Shown: piece after piece, positions 34,603 to 47,640 of the stretch
Layout of the letters: every line of letters starts with the position of its first letter
How positions within the stretch are numbered: position 1 is the first letter of the stretch
NCBI GenBank assembly: GCA_038501625.1
Contig: JAZAYU010000175.1
Span: forward strand, 189,001 to 253,000
Direction of reading: 5' to 3'
DNA: 64,000 bases
DNA from: Corbicula japonica
Taxonomy: Eukaryota > Mollusca > Bivalvia > Venerida > Cyrenidae
Notes under the pieces: generated by a model
What the model saw: the letters and a program-made list of their open reading frames with translations, nothing else
Told to the model about the DNA's origin: nothing
The model's database searches: none
Program-made: the position numbers and the translations under genes

Positions 34603-36570
34603 GAGCTCTTTAAAAGACCAGACCGCCCGGCCGTTTTAGTGGCGGCGTTCATAAACTTGCTACTGTAACAGCGATGTTTAAAACCCAGATCAGGAATGTC
34701 ATGGACAGTGATCTGTCTTGGACCGCGACCTGTGTTTTATACACTATCTACAGCAGATGGAGTACCGAGTACCTGTCCGACCTTACATGCGATAACGGTT
34801 CAACAAAAGTTAACTATGTCGGTGGATGCAGCCTGAAGATCAGCATTAGAGCAAAGGTCGTGATAATAAAGACAGCACAAACAAGTAAACGATAACCATT
34901 CTGTCACGTTACACACGATTGGTATTAAAATATCGTTCATCAGCAAACCGTTTTACAAATTTATCATAATGTTCCTTTCACGAGATTTACTCACTGGAAA
35001 ATTTTAACCTCGCTAGTATATGCAATATGATCATATATTCTTTATATTACAAATGACTTTCTTATGACCCATAATCAGTTATAGAATAGAGGATCGAATC
35101 ATGAACGCACTCGTAACATTCTGAACTTGTCCACTGTGGCCAAATAGAACATATGGGCAGAAAAGTTTCGTGCTTGTGCCTCTGTCCGTCTTACAGAAAA
35201 CTACGCGTATTAACGTAAACTTGAAAAGCAATACACAGTTTATGTGACCATCAGTGTCACACAAACGCAATGAAATTCAATGACATTGCGTAAAAATACA
35301 TATCAATCACATCGCTTGGTACCAGACCAACTGATTGTGCGCCGACGTTCTTCTGGTTTGTCCCAAATAAATTTTTTGTCGTCTGCGTGACCCTAGTCAT
35401 ACGTAGCATTTAATAAAACCGCCAACTTAATACCTTTATAGTGGTAATTAATTGATGTATATAATTCTACTGAATGTTTGGATAAAATTGTTCGCAGTTT
35501 ATTTTGTCTCGTGATAACAGCAGATGCGCCAAAAAGACAATAAACAACGCTGGCGAGCAGACGGCTCAGCCAAACACGTGTGTTAGACAAATAAAATATG
35601 TTTTTATTGACCACTGAAGAATTTCTCTGCCCTCTACGCATTAAACAAATTATCAGTTGGACGTTTTTATATCGTTTGATGAAAGCAGTGACTTGCAAAA
35701 AACATCGAGCTATCAGTATTTAATACTAGTGTTGTGTAAATATAAGAAATAGTGCTTTATATGTCCAAAATCCCAGACTTTACCAGAAAATAACTTTTTA
35801 AATATAGGTATAATCATCGGATCTTATTTATTTAGTTATCTGATATTACGGAAACACTGTATTTCGCAATGGTATGACAAAATGAATTTATTATTTACGT
35901 CCACCTTTGCATTGTAAGTTTCTCAACACATAGACCCAAAGAAAGACCTAGATCAGCCCAGGTCCAAAACAAGTTCAATTGGTTATGAACCATTGTTAAT
36001 TTCCTCCATTTTTGTGCTCACATACATTTGATGCAATTGCCAGTTCAACAGGATAGTTTTTATTTAATATTTTCAGCTGCTTCTAAGTTTCGACATTAAA
36101 TTGAGTTGAGCAAGAACTCAGGACTCTCCTGCTGAAATGTGACACAGTCTAAAATGTTCCATCGTCAAATAGCCACAGCTACTTTCCTATCAACACTATC
36201 CATAGTTTTAAGGACTTGGGACACCTCCCCAGAATAAATGGTATGTACTTTATTTCATTTCGGATCTTCATCTTGTAAAACAATTTTTCGTTGTGTTGAC
36301 GGTCCTAAGTTTGGCCATTAGAAGGCTTGGAAAGACTGAATTATTTGCACTTGCGACTAAATAAATGTGCAGAAACTGTTCTAAAGAAGACATATTGAGT
36401 AATGCGAAATTAATCATGTGACTTTGGGAAACTGTAGAGCATTTCAGGGTGAACATTGTTCAAGCCGGATGTTGCCGGATAGCTCAAAATTGGTGTGAGG
36501 TAACGTTCTTGTGTCGAAGAGAAATGGTAAAGTTCAGTCTATGAAAGTCATAAAATGTTTGCTATCAGCC
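34603..36570. other. No gene identified
   Basis: Frames of 62-101 codons on both strands show no domain or splice support. Confidence 0.4.
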
Positions 36571-36574
36571 TAGA

Positions 36575-36715
36575 GAAGTTAGCAGCCTATCACACCTTGG
36601 CAGCCCGGCAGCGTAAAGTTAGCTAAGCTGCTAGGCTGCTTACATCATGCTGTAAGGCTGCTGAGCTGCCATGCTGCTTATTTTACGGTGCCACGCTACC
36701 AAATTCACGAACAGT
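36575..36715. repeat. GGCTGCTAGGCTGC-type repeat, copy 1
   Basis: Short overlapping words such as GCTGCTAGGCTGCTTAC, GGCTGCTGAGCTGCCATGC and GGCAGCCCGGCAGC. A similar stretch lies at 43210-43345. Confidence 0.55.
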
Positions 36716-37320
36716 TTGAATTTTCTTTTTTCAGATGTATGAGACTGATATGAGCTTAGAGGTAACTGGAGCCTTCCACTTGATTACAGCCAAGCCTGAA
36801 ATTAGAAAAAATGCTCGAGTTCTATCAAACTATGGACAGTCAGTGCAGTATATAGGAACAAAAACCGCATTAGAAATGAAATAAGTTACAAAACGTAGAA
36901 CAAAGCCACAGTTCCGTGTGCTTATTGAAACTTTATTCTAAACGGGTGAAGTTAAATTAGTCGTAACATAAGCTCAGGTTATCTCACTAAATTCACTAAT
37001 TGATTTCAGACAGCGAAACCCTTTAATTATAGACACTTCCCATCACAGGGTGCTTATTTATATTAATTTTGGGACGGTCGTAGTCACTTCAACCACCTTT
37101 TACAGTGAAAGATATAATCATGGGCAAGGTTACATCTTTTTATGTTTTGTTTTTCGAACAACGCGCATCGAGCATGTACTTACAATGGGGAAGTTATCCC
37201 GTACATGTTTGCAAGACTGAACAAATGTTCGGTGAGCTTCGGCCCACTGAAAAATTAAGGGGTGTGTGCTGAATCAACACCAGTTCATCTTAATGCCGAC
37301 GAAACAATATATAGAGGATA

Positions 37321-37469
37321 TTTGTTTTTACTAGTGTAAGATAGACATATATTTCACCGAGTGAGCTCCGGAATTGGTATTTTCACGAGTGGCGAAGCCA
37401 CGAGTGAAAATACATAGTTCCGGAGTTCACGAGTGAAATATATTTCTATCTTACACTGGTAAAAACAAA
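37321..37469. mobile_element. Foldback element with GGCGAAGCC tip
   Basis: Arms of about 70 bp are inverted repeats: TTTGTTTTTACTAGTGTAAG on the left matches CTTACACTGGTAAAAACAAA on the right, and the tip is CACGAGTGGCGAAGCCACGA. It is followed (37470-37750) by sequence with further TTTCACCGG motifs and may be one end of a longer element. No coding region. Confidence 0.7.
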
Positions 37470-37750
37470 TTTTCTTTTTATTTTATGCTTTTTTGTTGCA
37501 TAATTTGTTTGAATCAGACAGAAACACTGCATGAAATGGCGCCAAAAACGTTTGTCTTTGACGTGACGTCATGAAGTCATATGACCAAACTTGAGCCCGA
37601 TTTCTAAACGTTTTCATTCGGAATGTTATGTGCGTTTGGGTACCAACGTCAAAAAAACAGTGAAAATAAAAATGATATTCCACTGTTTGAAAACAGTGAA
37701 ATACCACTTTTATTTCACCGGGAAAATTTTATATTTCACCGGAGGCATAT

Positions 37751-38710
37751 ATTAATTCTGTATCATTCTGGCAACGAAACTTGTTTCTTTCTTTTGTTTG
37801 TTGATTGGGAATAGGCCGCAACCGATATCGGCCTTATTTATTGCGCAGATCGTGGATTGGAAAAAGTGGGCATAGAACACGCAAGCACAGATTTTTTTAT
37901 ATTTTCTTATTTGAAATTTTCCATTTTCCTCTAAAAATATTAATATTCAATCTTGAATATCAAATTTTATTTTATAAAAAACCAACAAGTGGTTTTCTTT
38001 CAAAGCCGAAATCGGATCCTTATTTAAAATTTGATAGAATTTTTTGTTTGCTTGTTATTTAGTGAATCTTCGTCTCAAGAATTAGCTTGATATTAAAAGA
38101 TTAAAGAAAATTTCAATATGAAAGTACATGTCAGGTTTCGACAATAATCACAAAACATATCTGGACCTGCTCAACTTATCAGCGATTGATTCAACGGATA
38201 TTTGACAGTATCAAAATTAAATCTAAATTTGAGACACTATCTTTTACAGGTTTTGAATTTGAATTCTTTTATCTGTTTGTAGTTTTACATGGTCTATTGT
38301 TGTGCTTTCTGCATATCTAGCGTATATAACAACACTCAATACTGTCCTAACAATGGTGTGCATTAGGGTATCAAGCAGGTGACCAGTGGCCGAAATGGGA
38401 ACACGATCTCCTATTGAACCAGACAAGGACTTAAATCTAACACCATTAACAATAATTAATTGGTAGTTTTGTGTGAGTTTATGTCTTTTTCCTTTGAAAT
38501 TCTATATTTTTTGGCGTAAAAATCTTCATTAGTTTTTGCACACGTGCTTTGCAATACAGACTTGATTGTCCACTTGATGAATAGCCGTGTAAATAATTGA
38601 CCAGTTGATTGAAAAGCATTTAACGAAGTCTTGTGCATTGAATATAATTGTGATGCAGGAATTTATTGAATGTAAAACAATCTTCGGCTTCTGGATAAAG
38701 CATATCCTGG
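37751..38710. other. No gene identified
   Basis: AT-rich; nothing recognised. Confidence 0.4.
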
Positions 38711-38733
38711 TGATGATGATAATAATAATAATA

Positions 38734-38789
<56 letters not shown>

Positions 38790-38804
38790 AGTGATGATGA
38801 TAAT
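38711..38804 (+). repeat. (GAT)n/(AAT)n microsatellite
   Basis: Trinucleotide repeat of about 94 bp, mostly GAT with a short AAT block. Confidence 0.95.
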
Positions 38805-39307
38805 GTAGTTAGCTTGAATTGTTTTAAAGCGAAGTGTTTGAACAGAGATCTGACGTCTTAGAACCGGTGCACTGTTTTTCGGCGTTAGCTGTCTAAGCTC
38901 ACTTTTGACCTAGTTTTTCGACCAATGAAATATTGTAAATAAAACTTATTATGCAGCGGGAAAATCAAATAGATTATTTTGATTGGTTATTAGTGGGTCT
39001 CGTTAATGATTACCGTAACGATTTTTATATTGTGTGTTAGTATTTACCTGGCACTTATATGTTCGGGCATTTTCGTTTTTAAAAGCGATAATTGTATTGG
39101 AGAAAAGGATATTTACGGTATAAGTAACCAGTTAAGTCAATTGATGGCTTAAATACGATTTTATATGGAATATTCATGGGTGTCAGGTAAACACTCGAGT
39201 ACAATACACAGTGTAAAACGACAGAGAAGTGCAGATATTTCTGATTCTTACTGGTTCCTTTCTAGTTCCTTTGATACTGATTGTTAATTTCAAGACTAGA
39301 AATTCAA

Positions 39308-39388
39308 ATCGCCTTGGTGTAGTGGTTATCACACTCACCTCTCAAGCTGAGGGCCCCGGGTTCAATACTCGGGAGGGACACTTTTTTA
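39308..39388 (+). repeat. tRNA-like sequence with Pol III promoter and T6
   Basis: Box A TGGTGTAGTGG (39315-39325) and box B GTTCAATAC (39360-39368) fit consensus, the T stem CCGGG/CTCGG pairs, and a T6 run follows at about 39383. The D-arm GTAGTGGTTATCAC resembles tRNA-Val, but the acceptor arms do not pair and the anticodon stem has a mismatch, so no anticodon is assigned. Likely a pseudo-tRNA or SINE head. Confidence 0.5.
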
Positions 39389-39958
39389 AAGTTAATTTAC
39401 ATAAAAGTTGGTAAATTTCGCTCTTGTAACAAGTTGTTATTATTTTCATTTATTGTATTTTAATGAAATTAATTCATCATTAGTACTAACTCTACAAGAG
39501 GTATTTTATTGAAACTGAATAAATGTACATAACTGATGTTAGACATTCTTCTTTAATCGACGTATTATCACCAGACGAAATTTTTGCACCCTCTTTATTT
39601 CTTTCTTTCTTATATATAAAAATCTTTTCCATCAACGCCGTTTATCTTTTTTAAAGATATTTCTTGTTTTGCACTGTTGTGTAAACTTCAAATCTGTTTT
39701 ACATATGCTATCTCAGAATCAGGGCCCATTTTTATATAGTGCATAACCTAACTATCAATGTGTCAGTAAAAGCATGCCATTTACTAAACATGTTCCTTTC
39801 AGGACATACTGTGCCCCAAAAATTGGACTATTTAGCGTCAGCCATTGTGTGAGTAGAAACATCCGTTAATTTGTTTATGAGTCCTTCGCCTAAAAACTGG
39901 AATGTGCCCCTAAGTGTTTGTTATGTCGAAACATGTATGTCATGTTACTCCTAGTCCC
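39389..39958. other. No gene identified
   Basis: AT-rich; nothing recognised. Confidence 0.4.
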
Positions 39959-40094
39959 AAGGTTATAAAGCTGAGATTGGAAACCAGTCTCAAATCTCAA
40001 GCATGTGATTGGCTGAAACGGCTACTGGTCGCCATTTCAGCCAATCAGATGCTTGAGATTTGAGACTGGTTTCCATGCTCAGTTTTATAACCTT
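39959..40094. mobile_element. Hairpin MITE (family M), copy 5
   Basis: Full length, AAGGTTATAAAGCTGAG to CAGTTTTATAACCTT. The left half is slightly diverged near the tip (CGGCTACTGGTCGCC). Confidence 0.9.
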
Positions 40095-41005
40095 TGGCAC
40101 AATATAAGCTAATTTTTTGGACTGTGTATGTCCAAAAGTACTTTTTTTCACCTTTTGAGTCCGGGTATTTATTTGCGTATTTAAAAGTTCAGACCAAATT
40201 CCTGGGAAACTTGCTTTGGTTCTTAAATTGCATGGAGCAAAATACTAGCTACCAAGCTGCAATCAACGAAATTGCCTCTGTGCATATAACAATAATGAAA
40301 GTCGAACATTCTGTGCACGAACAAGATAATCGAGATGTTTCTAAAATGACAACACTTAATTAATTTTTCTAATTACGGTGTTCACCGTATAAATCCAAGC
40401 TTTTTCGGCTTTTGCTATATAATTTTAACTAAGATTGGCAATTTTTTTAATTGTTGCCAAATTGAGGAACATTTGAAACTGGTTATTAGGTGAACCCAGC
40501 TTTGTGAGACGGAATACGATGATTTAATTCTGCGGTGCGCTTCTAGCGCCTGTCTGGCTGTCGGCGAAAACGCTGTAAAGGCGGGGTAGCCGAGACGGGG
40601 GTTTGAACAAAAATGGAGGTTGTAATTATCGTTTTTACACGGGCGGTGACTTTTTCTGGTTCCATATTATTATGACGATGCATTTTGTCAAGCATTATGT
40701 TGTAAACTGCCGGTCTGGACCACATCTTGCATAACACTGTGCTTGTCACTGAGGTCATTCGGTGCAAGTATTGAAACTTTCACCAGCGGAAAGTTATTTC
40801 AACATAAAATGTAACTGTTTAGAGCAAATTTTATTGAATTAAACTATATCATTTGCCATACCATGTTGAAAATTCTATGATCGTGTGCAATGAATATAAA
40901 TTATTAGAAGTCTTGGTGACTAAAATTCATAATAAAATATGCTAGGTATGCGTTTAGACATCAGCGGCCACACTTGCCGTCCAAGACCATAAAAAACTGA
41001 GACTG
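40095..41005. other. No gene identified
   Basis: Short frames only. Confidence 0.4.
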
Positions 41006-41009
41006 TATA

Positions 41010-41058
41010 TAAACCTGAGCAACGAACCGCCTTTCTGAAAATGCTTCATCCGACCCTA
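41010..41058 (+). repeat. Family R1, 3'-end fragment
   Basis: AACGAACCGCCTTTCTG to GCTTCATCCGACCCT. Directly before it (40984-41010) a MITE-like ACTGAGACTGTATATAAACC is visible. Confidence 0.5.
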
Positions 41059-41149
41059 AAATGAATATAAGGACCCACTCCCCTCAAGACGACCCCTATA
41101 CTAATATTCGTGAGGAACTAATCACGTGATCATGGTTTGGTGGTAAGAT

Positions 41150-41290
41150 CGATCCACGAATTTAAAACCATCACGAAATCAAGAATTTCACATAAACGTA
41201 GTTTAGAAAAATAAGTTCCACGAAATTAAGAACCCGCGAAAACGGTATCTTACGGAAAACCACGAAATATTATGCCCACGAATACATTGT
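41150..41290. repeat. Dispersed CACGAAAT-type repeat, copy 2
   Basis: CCACGAATTTAAAACC, CCACGAAATTAAGAACCC, GCGAAAACGG and CCACGAAATATTATGCCC follow one another. Same style as 33524-33790. Confidence 0.55.
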
Positions 41291-41920
41291 ATAAGTACAT
41301 CCGCAGTACATCGAAGTCATGTTTGGAGATTTTTTTTCTTTTCCAAATCTGGTACACTCGGTCAAATACAATGCCTCATATTTTTGGACATAATTGGAAT
41401 ATTAGCCCTAATCGGTATCACGGGGTGAAACGTGATAAGGACCTTTAATCGATTCATTTATTCTGTGTGCATCTAACGCTCGCCCGAGGGGGGCCTCACG
41501 ATGCCTTGTTATTGGTCTCAATGCACCTAATAATGCACGTTAAAAGCATGCAGGCAAGACCTTTGACATTGGATACCCCGTTGTACCCGTGTTGACCCAA
41601 ACACGCGAGGCGTAGGTCATAGGCCAAATAGCGTAGTGTCAGAGTTCAATAAATTCCGATGGAGGCGCTTTGTACATCGGCGAACGAGATAAATATGTGA
41701 TTATTTCCCATTACAGTCCATTGTTTGATATTGTTTTCGCTATTTTCTACATCTTTCAAACTGTTGATATCATTATTTAAATGATCCCTTTATCACATAT
41801 GCTAGTATTTTATAATTAAAATCCTAATACACCCTTTAACCTCTGGAAAATAGGGCACGTCCCCTTCCTGCCCTTTTCTCGATTGAGATTAAGCTTGTGT
41901 TAGGGACAAGGATCAAATGT
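41291..41920. other. No gene identified
   Basis: A more GC-balanced block at 41460-41640 has no coding signature. Confidence 0.4.
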
Positions 41921-41922
41921 CC

Positions 41923-41987
<65 letters not shown>

Positions 41988-42094
41988 TGAAAATAATCAT
42001 AATGTTGACGATGATGATGACGACGAGGACGACGAGGACGACGAAGACGACGATGATGATGATGATGATGATGATAATTATGGTGGTGATTAAT

Positions 42095-42145
<51 letters not shown>

Positions 42146-42166
42146 GTGTGGTGGTGGTGGTGGTGG

Positions 42167-42228
<62 letters not shown>

Positions 42229-42330
42229 TTTACGTCGATGACGACTATGATTATAACTGATGATGATGAAGAAGAAGAAGATGATGATGATAATGATGAT
42301 AATGACGATGATGCTGATGATGACTTTATA
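41923..42330 (+). repeat. Compound (AAT)n-(GAC/GAT)n-(GTG)n microsatellite
   Basis: About 410 bp of trinucleotide repeats: AAT first (to about 41985), then mixed GAC/GAT, a long GAT run, a short GTG block near 42146-42168, GAT again and finally a degenerate tail. Poly-Met frames across it are artefacts. Confidence 0.95.
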
Positions 42331-43204
42331 ATATTTTATTTGCCGTAGGTTGAAACAATAATTTCATAATTTCATAAATTTTACACGTCAGCGTAAAATG
42401 TTCCAATTTATTTCAAAAAAGCATTTAATATAGAAATTGGGCAAAATAAATTTTCGCTAATCCCTAGATGATTTTAAAACATGTTGCAAATTCAGTAAAA
42501 TTTGTGTCCACCTTTGCAAAATTTAGTAAAAAGAATTTACCCGGATGGGGTTTTACATGTACCCGTATACCGGTCGGTACTATGTTTAATGAAACTCGTA
42601 ATTTACAATATTTAGTCCATCTCGACCCTGTTAAGTTAATAAATCACATATTATTTTCTTATAATGCACCTAATTTAATATTTATACCCCTATATTTGTC
42701 AGCGTATATCAATTTAATGGACATTTGTCATTTCTATGAAATGCTAAAACTTGTAGCAGATAAGGTTTACCTCTTTCACCCATTTTTCCTCAAGAAATAA
42801 ACATTTCGTTAATAAGCCCATTAAGATTTTAACTCGGGAGGAGTGTTTGTTCAAGTTGAAATAATCAAGGTCTAAAGATCACATTAATAAAATAACAAAC
42901 GGTGAATATATCTCTAAATCTGTATTTACTAGTACTTATTATTTCCACCGAAAGAAAACAAGATGTATTTATGAATTTGATACACTATATAATTTACTAA
43001 TTACTCTTCTTTTATCAAAGGGAGTCACTGAAACGTATGACTTAAAGCAGTTACCACTGTTTCAGCATCCGATAACATAAACGTCCACCAATTTTACAAA
43101 AAAAAATCAAAAAGTATAAAAGAAATATTTTAGAACTCGATTTAGACTAGATTGCGGCTACCAAAATGTTGAGAGCGGAATGCATGTCCTCCTTCGTCAA
43201 AACC
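42331..43204. other. No gene identified
   Basis: A 110-codon + strand frame (42468-42800) has no recognisable domain. Confidence 0.35.
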
Positions 43205-43345
43205 TCATGCAAAATTCAGGCTGCTAGGTTTTAAGATTGTCAGTCTGCCAACTTTAGGCTGCTGTTTTTAGACTGTCAACTTTAGGCTGCTAGACTGCCC
43301 CCTTCAGACTGCAAAGCTGCCAACGTCAGTCTAGTAGGCTGTCAA
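43205..43345. repeat. GGCTGCTAG-type repeat, copy 2
   Basis: GGCTGCTAGGTTTTAAG, CTTTAGGCTGCTGTTTTTAG and CTTTAGGCTGCTAGACTGCC alternate with GTCAACTT. Related to 36575-36715. Confidence 0.6.
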
Positions 43346-43465
43346 CTTCTCGAGCATTCAAAACTTTCATTAAATTTTGTTCAATATTCATCAAAATGGT
43401 TTAAACTGGAGCTCTTATGCATCTTGTTTGTTGAAATGGAGACTAGATTCCATGTAAATCAATCA

Positions 43466-43560
43466 GGGCCCAAGATTATAAAACCGAGAGTGGAAACCAG
43501 TCAAAAATCTAAACTCAAACATACGATTGGCTGAAATAGAGACTGGCCTCCATTTCATTT
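43466..43560. mobile_element. Degenerate hairpin MITE (family M)
   Basis: CCCAAGATTATAAAACCGAG, TGGAAACCAGTCAAAAATC and CGATTGGCTGAAATAGAGAC keep the left-arm order; the right arm is truncated. Confidence 0.6.
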
Positions 43561-45310
43561 TGTCCAAGCTTTTGTGTTTTAAAAAATTTCTCGAGTATCA
43601 GATCTAATATAGTACATTTACTTATAAATTTGGAAAGTGTTGAAGTTCTTGCTCCTCTTTATTAGCTCTCCGCTTTGGAGACAGGTTTCAACACCTTGGT
43701 CGGGCTTCCTGTATGATACACTTGACCACTTGACCACTACCGATTACTCTGGTCGGCGTGTCAAGTCTAATCCCTACAACAAAAAACCCAGACCGGGTCA
43801 TAATGTCAAACAATCCGCATTGATTTAGAATTCAATTTTTTTCAATGTTACCATTATGGGCCATGTTCGTCTATAGCTTAACTGCAAACATTTTGACATA
43901 TGCTAAATTGGTACATGTTGACAGTGCTCTGTTCGTATGGAAACCCGAAAATGCTAAACAATCACTTCAGGGTGTAAGCCGATTTGCGGTGTGTTTACTA
44001 GTACAGCTGAAGTATCTTCTGTAAATTTAGCTTGTTTGTCGAAAACTATTAGAACACCCTGACAGGTCGGCATCGTTACTTGACAATATGGTAACTAAAC
44101 TTCCTAAATTAAACAGTGTACAGGAATTTCTTAATAAATGGAGACAAAAGGGGCTGTAACCCAAACCGGTGTGCAAACGGAAACAGGATCTTAGATGCTT
44201 GATTGTTATATTAACAGGATTAAACGGTTTCTTTGTTCGAAAAAATAAGGAAACATTTTAAAATGTTACATGCTTTGTCTTTTCCTACAAAAGACTTCTT
44301 AGTAAATATTTGCAGAGCAGCGATTCTATGTGACGCCGCTTAATGAAGTCGCAGTCGGAGTAACTTAATTTAAAACCGACTTTTTCTTTTTTAAAATAAA
44401 TTTATCGACGTGACGAAATGAAATACAAATGAAATCCTTGCAAACCAAGACATTTTACATAAAATAATATGTGTTAAAAACAAGGCGTGGCGTTTTCAAA
44501 CTGATTTATTGGTCTCTGACTACGGTATCATAGTCTGAAAACAGTTTCCGATGTATGAAGTCCGTGGGGTGAGCAAACTTGTCGAGGATGTCGGCATCGT
44601 AGTGGTCAGAGGCTTGTTTTGGTGGCAAAACCATCAGAAAAATCAGGCGGAAGAGTACACGCTGTTTATTTCATGATTTTTTCAGGCATATGATTTTGTT
44701 TTCAAAAATTGAAAATTAAATTACCATAAGAACAAATGGACGGGTTCACTGGTCATGGACGGGCACTGTTAGGCATGTCCAGTTCAATTAACACTGAGCA
44801 TTATTATATGCGGATTCATGCGCATTTCGTTGACATTGTATGCAAATAGTATGCTAATTCGTCTCGGGACTTCTGACACCTACACCGCAATAATGATTTG
44901 ACAACAGGGATGAGCTTGATTTATCCGTAAATCAATTATTTCTCGTTCTTCAACGTTTCTCGCGAGATCTGGAGCATAAACGGTGTCATCCGAAGTTTGC
45001 AAGAGACTTACGGTGAACAAGCTGCTTGCCGGTGTTCATTTGTTGTCCATTTAAGGAATTCCTGCTGAATTCTCACCTGCGAATACCTGCTGGTAAATGA
45101 TGACCTCTATCGTTCTACACAGGTGCATTCCGCATCCAAGCACATTCCACCATTCAACTCTTTATTTAAGAAGGTATATCAAAAGTTTTGAAAACAAACA
45201 CAAACATCGTCTACAAATCTCTTTTTCTTCATGCCTTCTCAAACCCTCAAACATTGACAATATAGTGTTAACAAATAAATAACTTATTTAAAACAATGGG
45301 TGCAAAAGGA
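43561..45310. other. No gene identified
   Basis: No coding signature. GTCGCAGTCGGAGTAACTTA at about 44349 matches 14220-14235 in part. Confidence 0.4.
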
Positions 45311-45384
45311 CCAGTGGTCGCCATTTCAGCCAATCAGATGCTTGGGAATTTAGACTGGTTTCCATTCTCGGTTTTATAACCTTG
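45311..45384. mobile_element. Hairpin MITE (family M), right arm only
   Basis: GACCAGTGGTCGCCATTTCA through GACTGGTTTCCATTC to GGTTTTATAACCTT. The left arm is missing. Confidence 0.8.
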
Positions 45385-46740
45385 GAACCAGAAGACGATT
45401 TGTCTGTATATTTTCCATTAGCTGACTTAACTTGCTTTATACCAGTAAAATATGCGACATTTCAATACAAACAAAAGCAAAAAAAACCAGAAATACATAG
45501 AATTCAGGGAATGGGCGGGATGCAAACAACAGATTGCTTGGGTGTTGACTTTTATCTTTTGATCATTACTTTCTTAATTTAGCCAGAAAGAAACAGACAT
45601 AAATGTCTGAATTCTCAAAAGCTGTAATAAATCATTCCGAAATCAATTGACAAAAGTACTTGTCGAATATCTGGTTGATTTTTATGACTGTCGTGATGTT
45701 GACCAAAGATCCGCAAGTCTTTAAATCAAAATTGAAGAAATTATATCGCCTGTACCGTGCGTGCCACGGAATATGCATGCTTAGATTACGGTATCGCGGA
45801 ATGTCGAGATTTATTTGCAAGTTAGCATGTTAAGGGGTTTGATCTTTGAAAGGGTCAGTGTTTAAGGTCTTACGCTACCAGGGGTCATTTTGTTCGGGGT
45901 TATATGTCGTCGTAGTCCCTCGTTTGGGCCAAAGGTTATTTATATCAAATGTAAAGAAAGCTCAATAAAATTCCTTAAATAAATATCCATATCTTTCAGT
46001 ACAAAGCGGTACCAGCGATAGTAAGATCGAAGTTTATCAATATAGTAGCTATTTAATGACAACTTTCTTTTTGATTTATTCGCGGAAACGTTTTAGCTAT
46101 AAAACCACAAGATAAAAGATTTCCAATAAACGTCAATCCAAAATATCAAGATATTATTTTAAAGAACACATGAATACTTTTGCTAAGTACAGGCGACATT
46201 TCTGTATCCATAATTGCTCTTAAACTTGATAAAGCACAATCAGACTGTATCGATCAAACAATCGTATTATCTCTTTGAAGATGTTGAATCAAAATAAAAT
46301 AAAAGTACCGGTAAATAAAATATCCAACGGAAAACAATCTTAAATGTGTTGTTTTTTCTATTTAGTTAAAGTAATTTATTTTCTATTACTAGTATTTTAG
46401 TTTTGAATAAAATCCATTAAAAATAATTTAAACGCTATCAAACGCTTTGTAAGAATCAATAAAACATCTAAAAAGTTTTATAAAAAAAATTATGACAGAT
46501 GTGTACTTTTAGTGTCAGAATTTTGCAGGTGTATATTCAAAAGCTCTTTAAAAAAAAGTACGAATTTTGTTAACAAGTGCAGTATTATCACATCTCAAGA
46601 TGACTATCTGTGGAATTTCGCATTCACACGATTTCTGACGGTGTTCACTTTCATTTTCTATGATAATATTTGCAAGTTTGTCATTTCCCCTTAAGAAACG
46701 TGCATTACATGTCAACTATAACAAGATTTAGTGCTGATAA
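45385..46740. other. No gene identified
   Basis: AT-rich with short frames only. Confidence 0.4.
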
Positions 46741-46744
46741 ATCA

Positions 46745-46920
46745 GCGAATCAGTGGGAAAAGTAAATAGAGAGAGAAAGACGGTTATTTACTTATTTACA
46801 TATACCGCACGTGGGTAAAATTTGACTATGTACATAAAGTCACGTGGAGTTTTATCTTATTTGCATAATGGTCACATGACCTGTTTGCCTTATGATTTGT
46901 TTACTTTTCCCATGCTTTTC
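46745..46920. promoter_or_regulatory. Candidate regulatory cluster (CSL-like and CACGTG sites)
   Basis: Within 170 bp lie AGTGGGAAA at 46752-46760, CACGTG at 46808-46813 and 46841-46846, and TTCCCATG at 46907-46914. Neither CSL-like site is a perfect YGTGGGAA. A perfect one (TTCCCACG) is at 47893-47900. No gene is adjacent. Confidence 0.25.
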
Positions 46921-47488
46921 ACTTCTAGCGTGTGTGAGCGTCTAAGAGATTGAACATTTTAAATCCGCCGCAATCTGTTTTACAGCCTTGATAAATACTC
47001 GAGGAATTTGCGGGATTATGAAAGCGACCGTCGTTTGTTAAAGGAAGTCGTTCACTAATTTCTAAAAATTTTATTCGATCAGGAAACAGAAATAAAAAAA
47101 CAACACATTATTTGTATCATTTTTTTCAAGACGCTGATTGGACGTATGCGTATTTTAACGTATGACACGAAATGGTTTTTATTCCATATTCCATTAAACA
47201 TTTCGCGTGTTTTTAGACATAAAACTTGGCTTTAAGAAAAAAAGTATAAATTCAATTGTTTATAGTAAAATTTTCGAGCAAGACGCTGTAAATATGTTCC
47301 TTGAAAGCCTTTTGTTTTGTCAATAAACACCTGCGATACAGAGCAAAAAAATTATGTTCAACTTTTTTTATTAATTTTGCGGATAAGTGTCATTTTCGGT
47401 GCATCCATCGAATATATTTATTTCCTTTTGAGAGGAACTTGCTGTGACTGGTACTTCTCTTCTAGACGTGAATAGTTAAGCATTTGCA

Positions 47489-47640
47489 GGGGCCGTTCCA
47501 GCAGGGGTTCAGTGGGATTGATCCCCCTTTTCGGGCAGCAATATTTAATTTTCACTGGGATTTCGGCCAGAACATTGGAAATTACCATGTAATCTTTAAA
47601 GAATGCACCAAACGAACCCCTTTCTGAAAATCCGACGCTG
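47489..47640 (+). repeat. Family R1, copy
   Basis: AGGGGCCGTTCCAGCAGGGG at the 5' end, TTTTCGGGCAGCAATATTTA, and a CCCCTTTCTGAAAATCCGAC end. Confidence 0.75.

Noticed and set aside
41897..42348. Poly-Met, poly-Asp frames
   Set aside because: Trinucleotide microsatellite translated in frame.
42468..42800. 110-codon frame
   Set aside because: No recognisable domain, and it sits between a microsatellite and AT-rich DNA.
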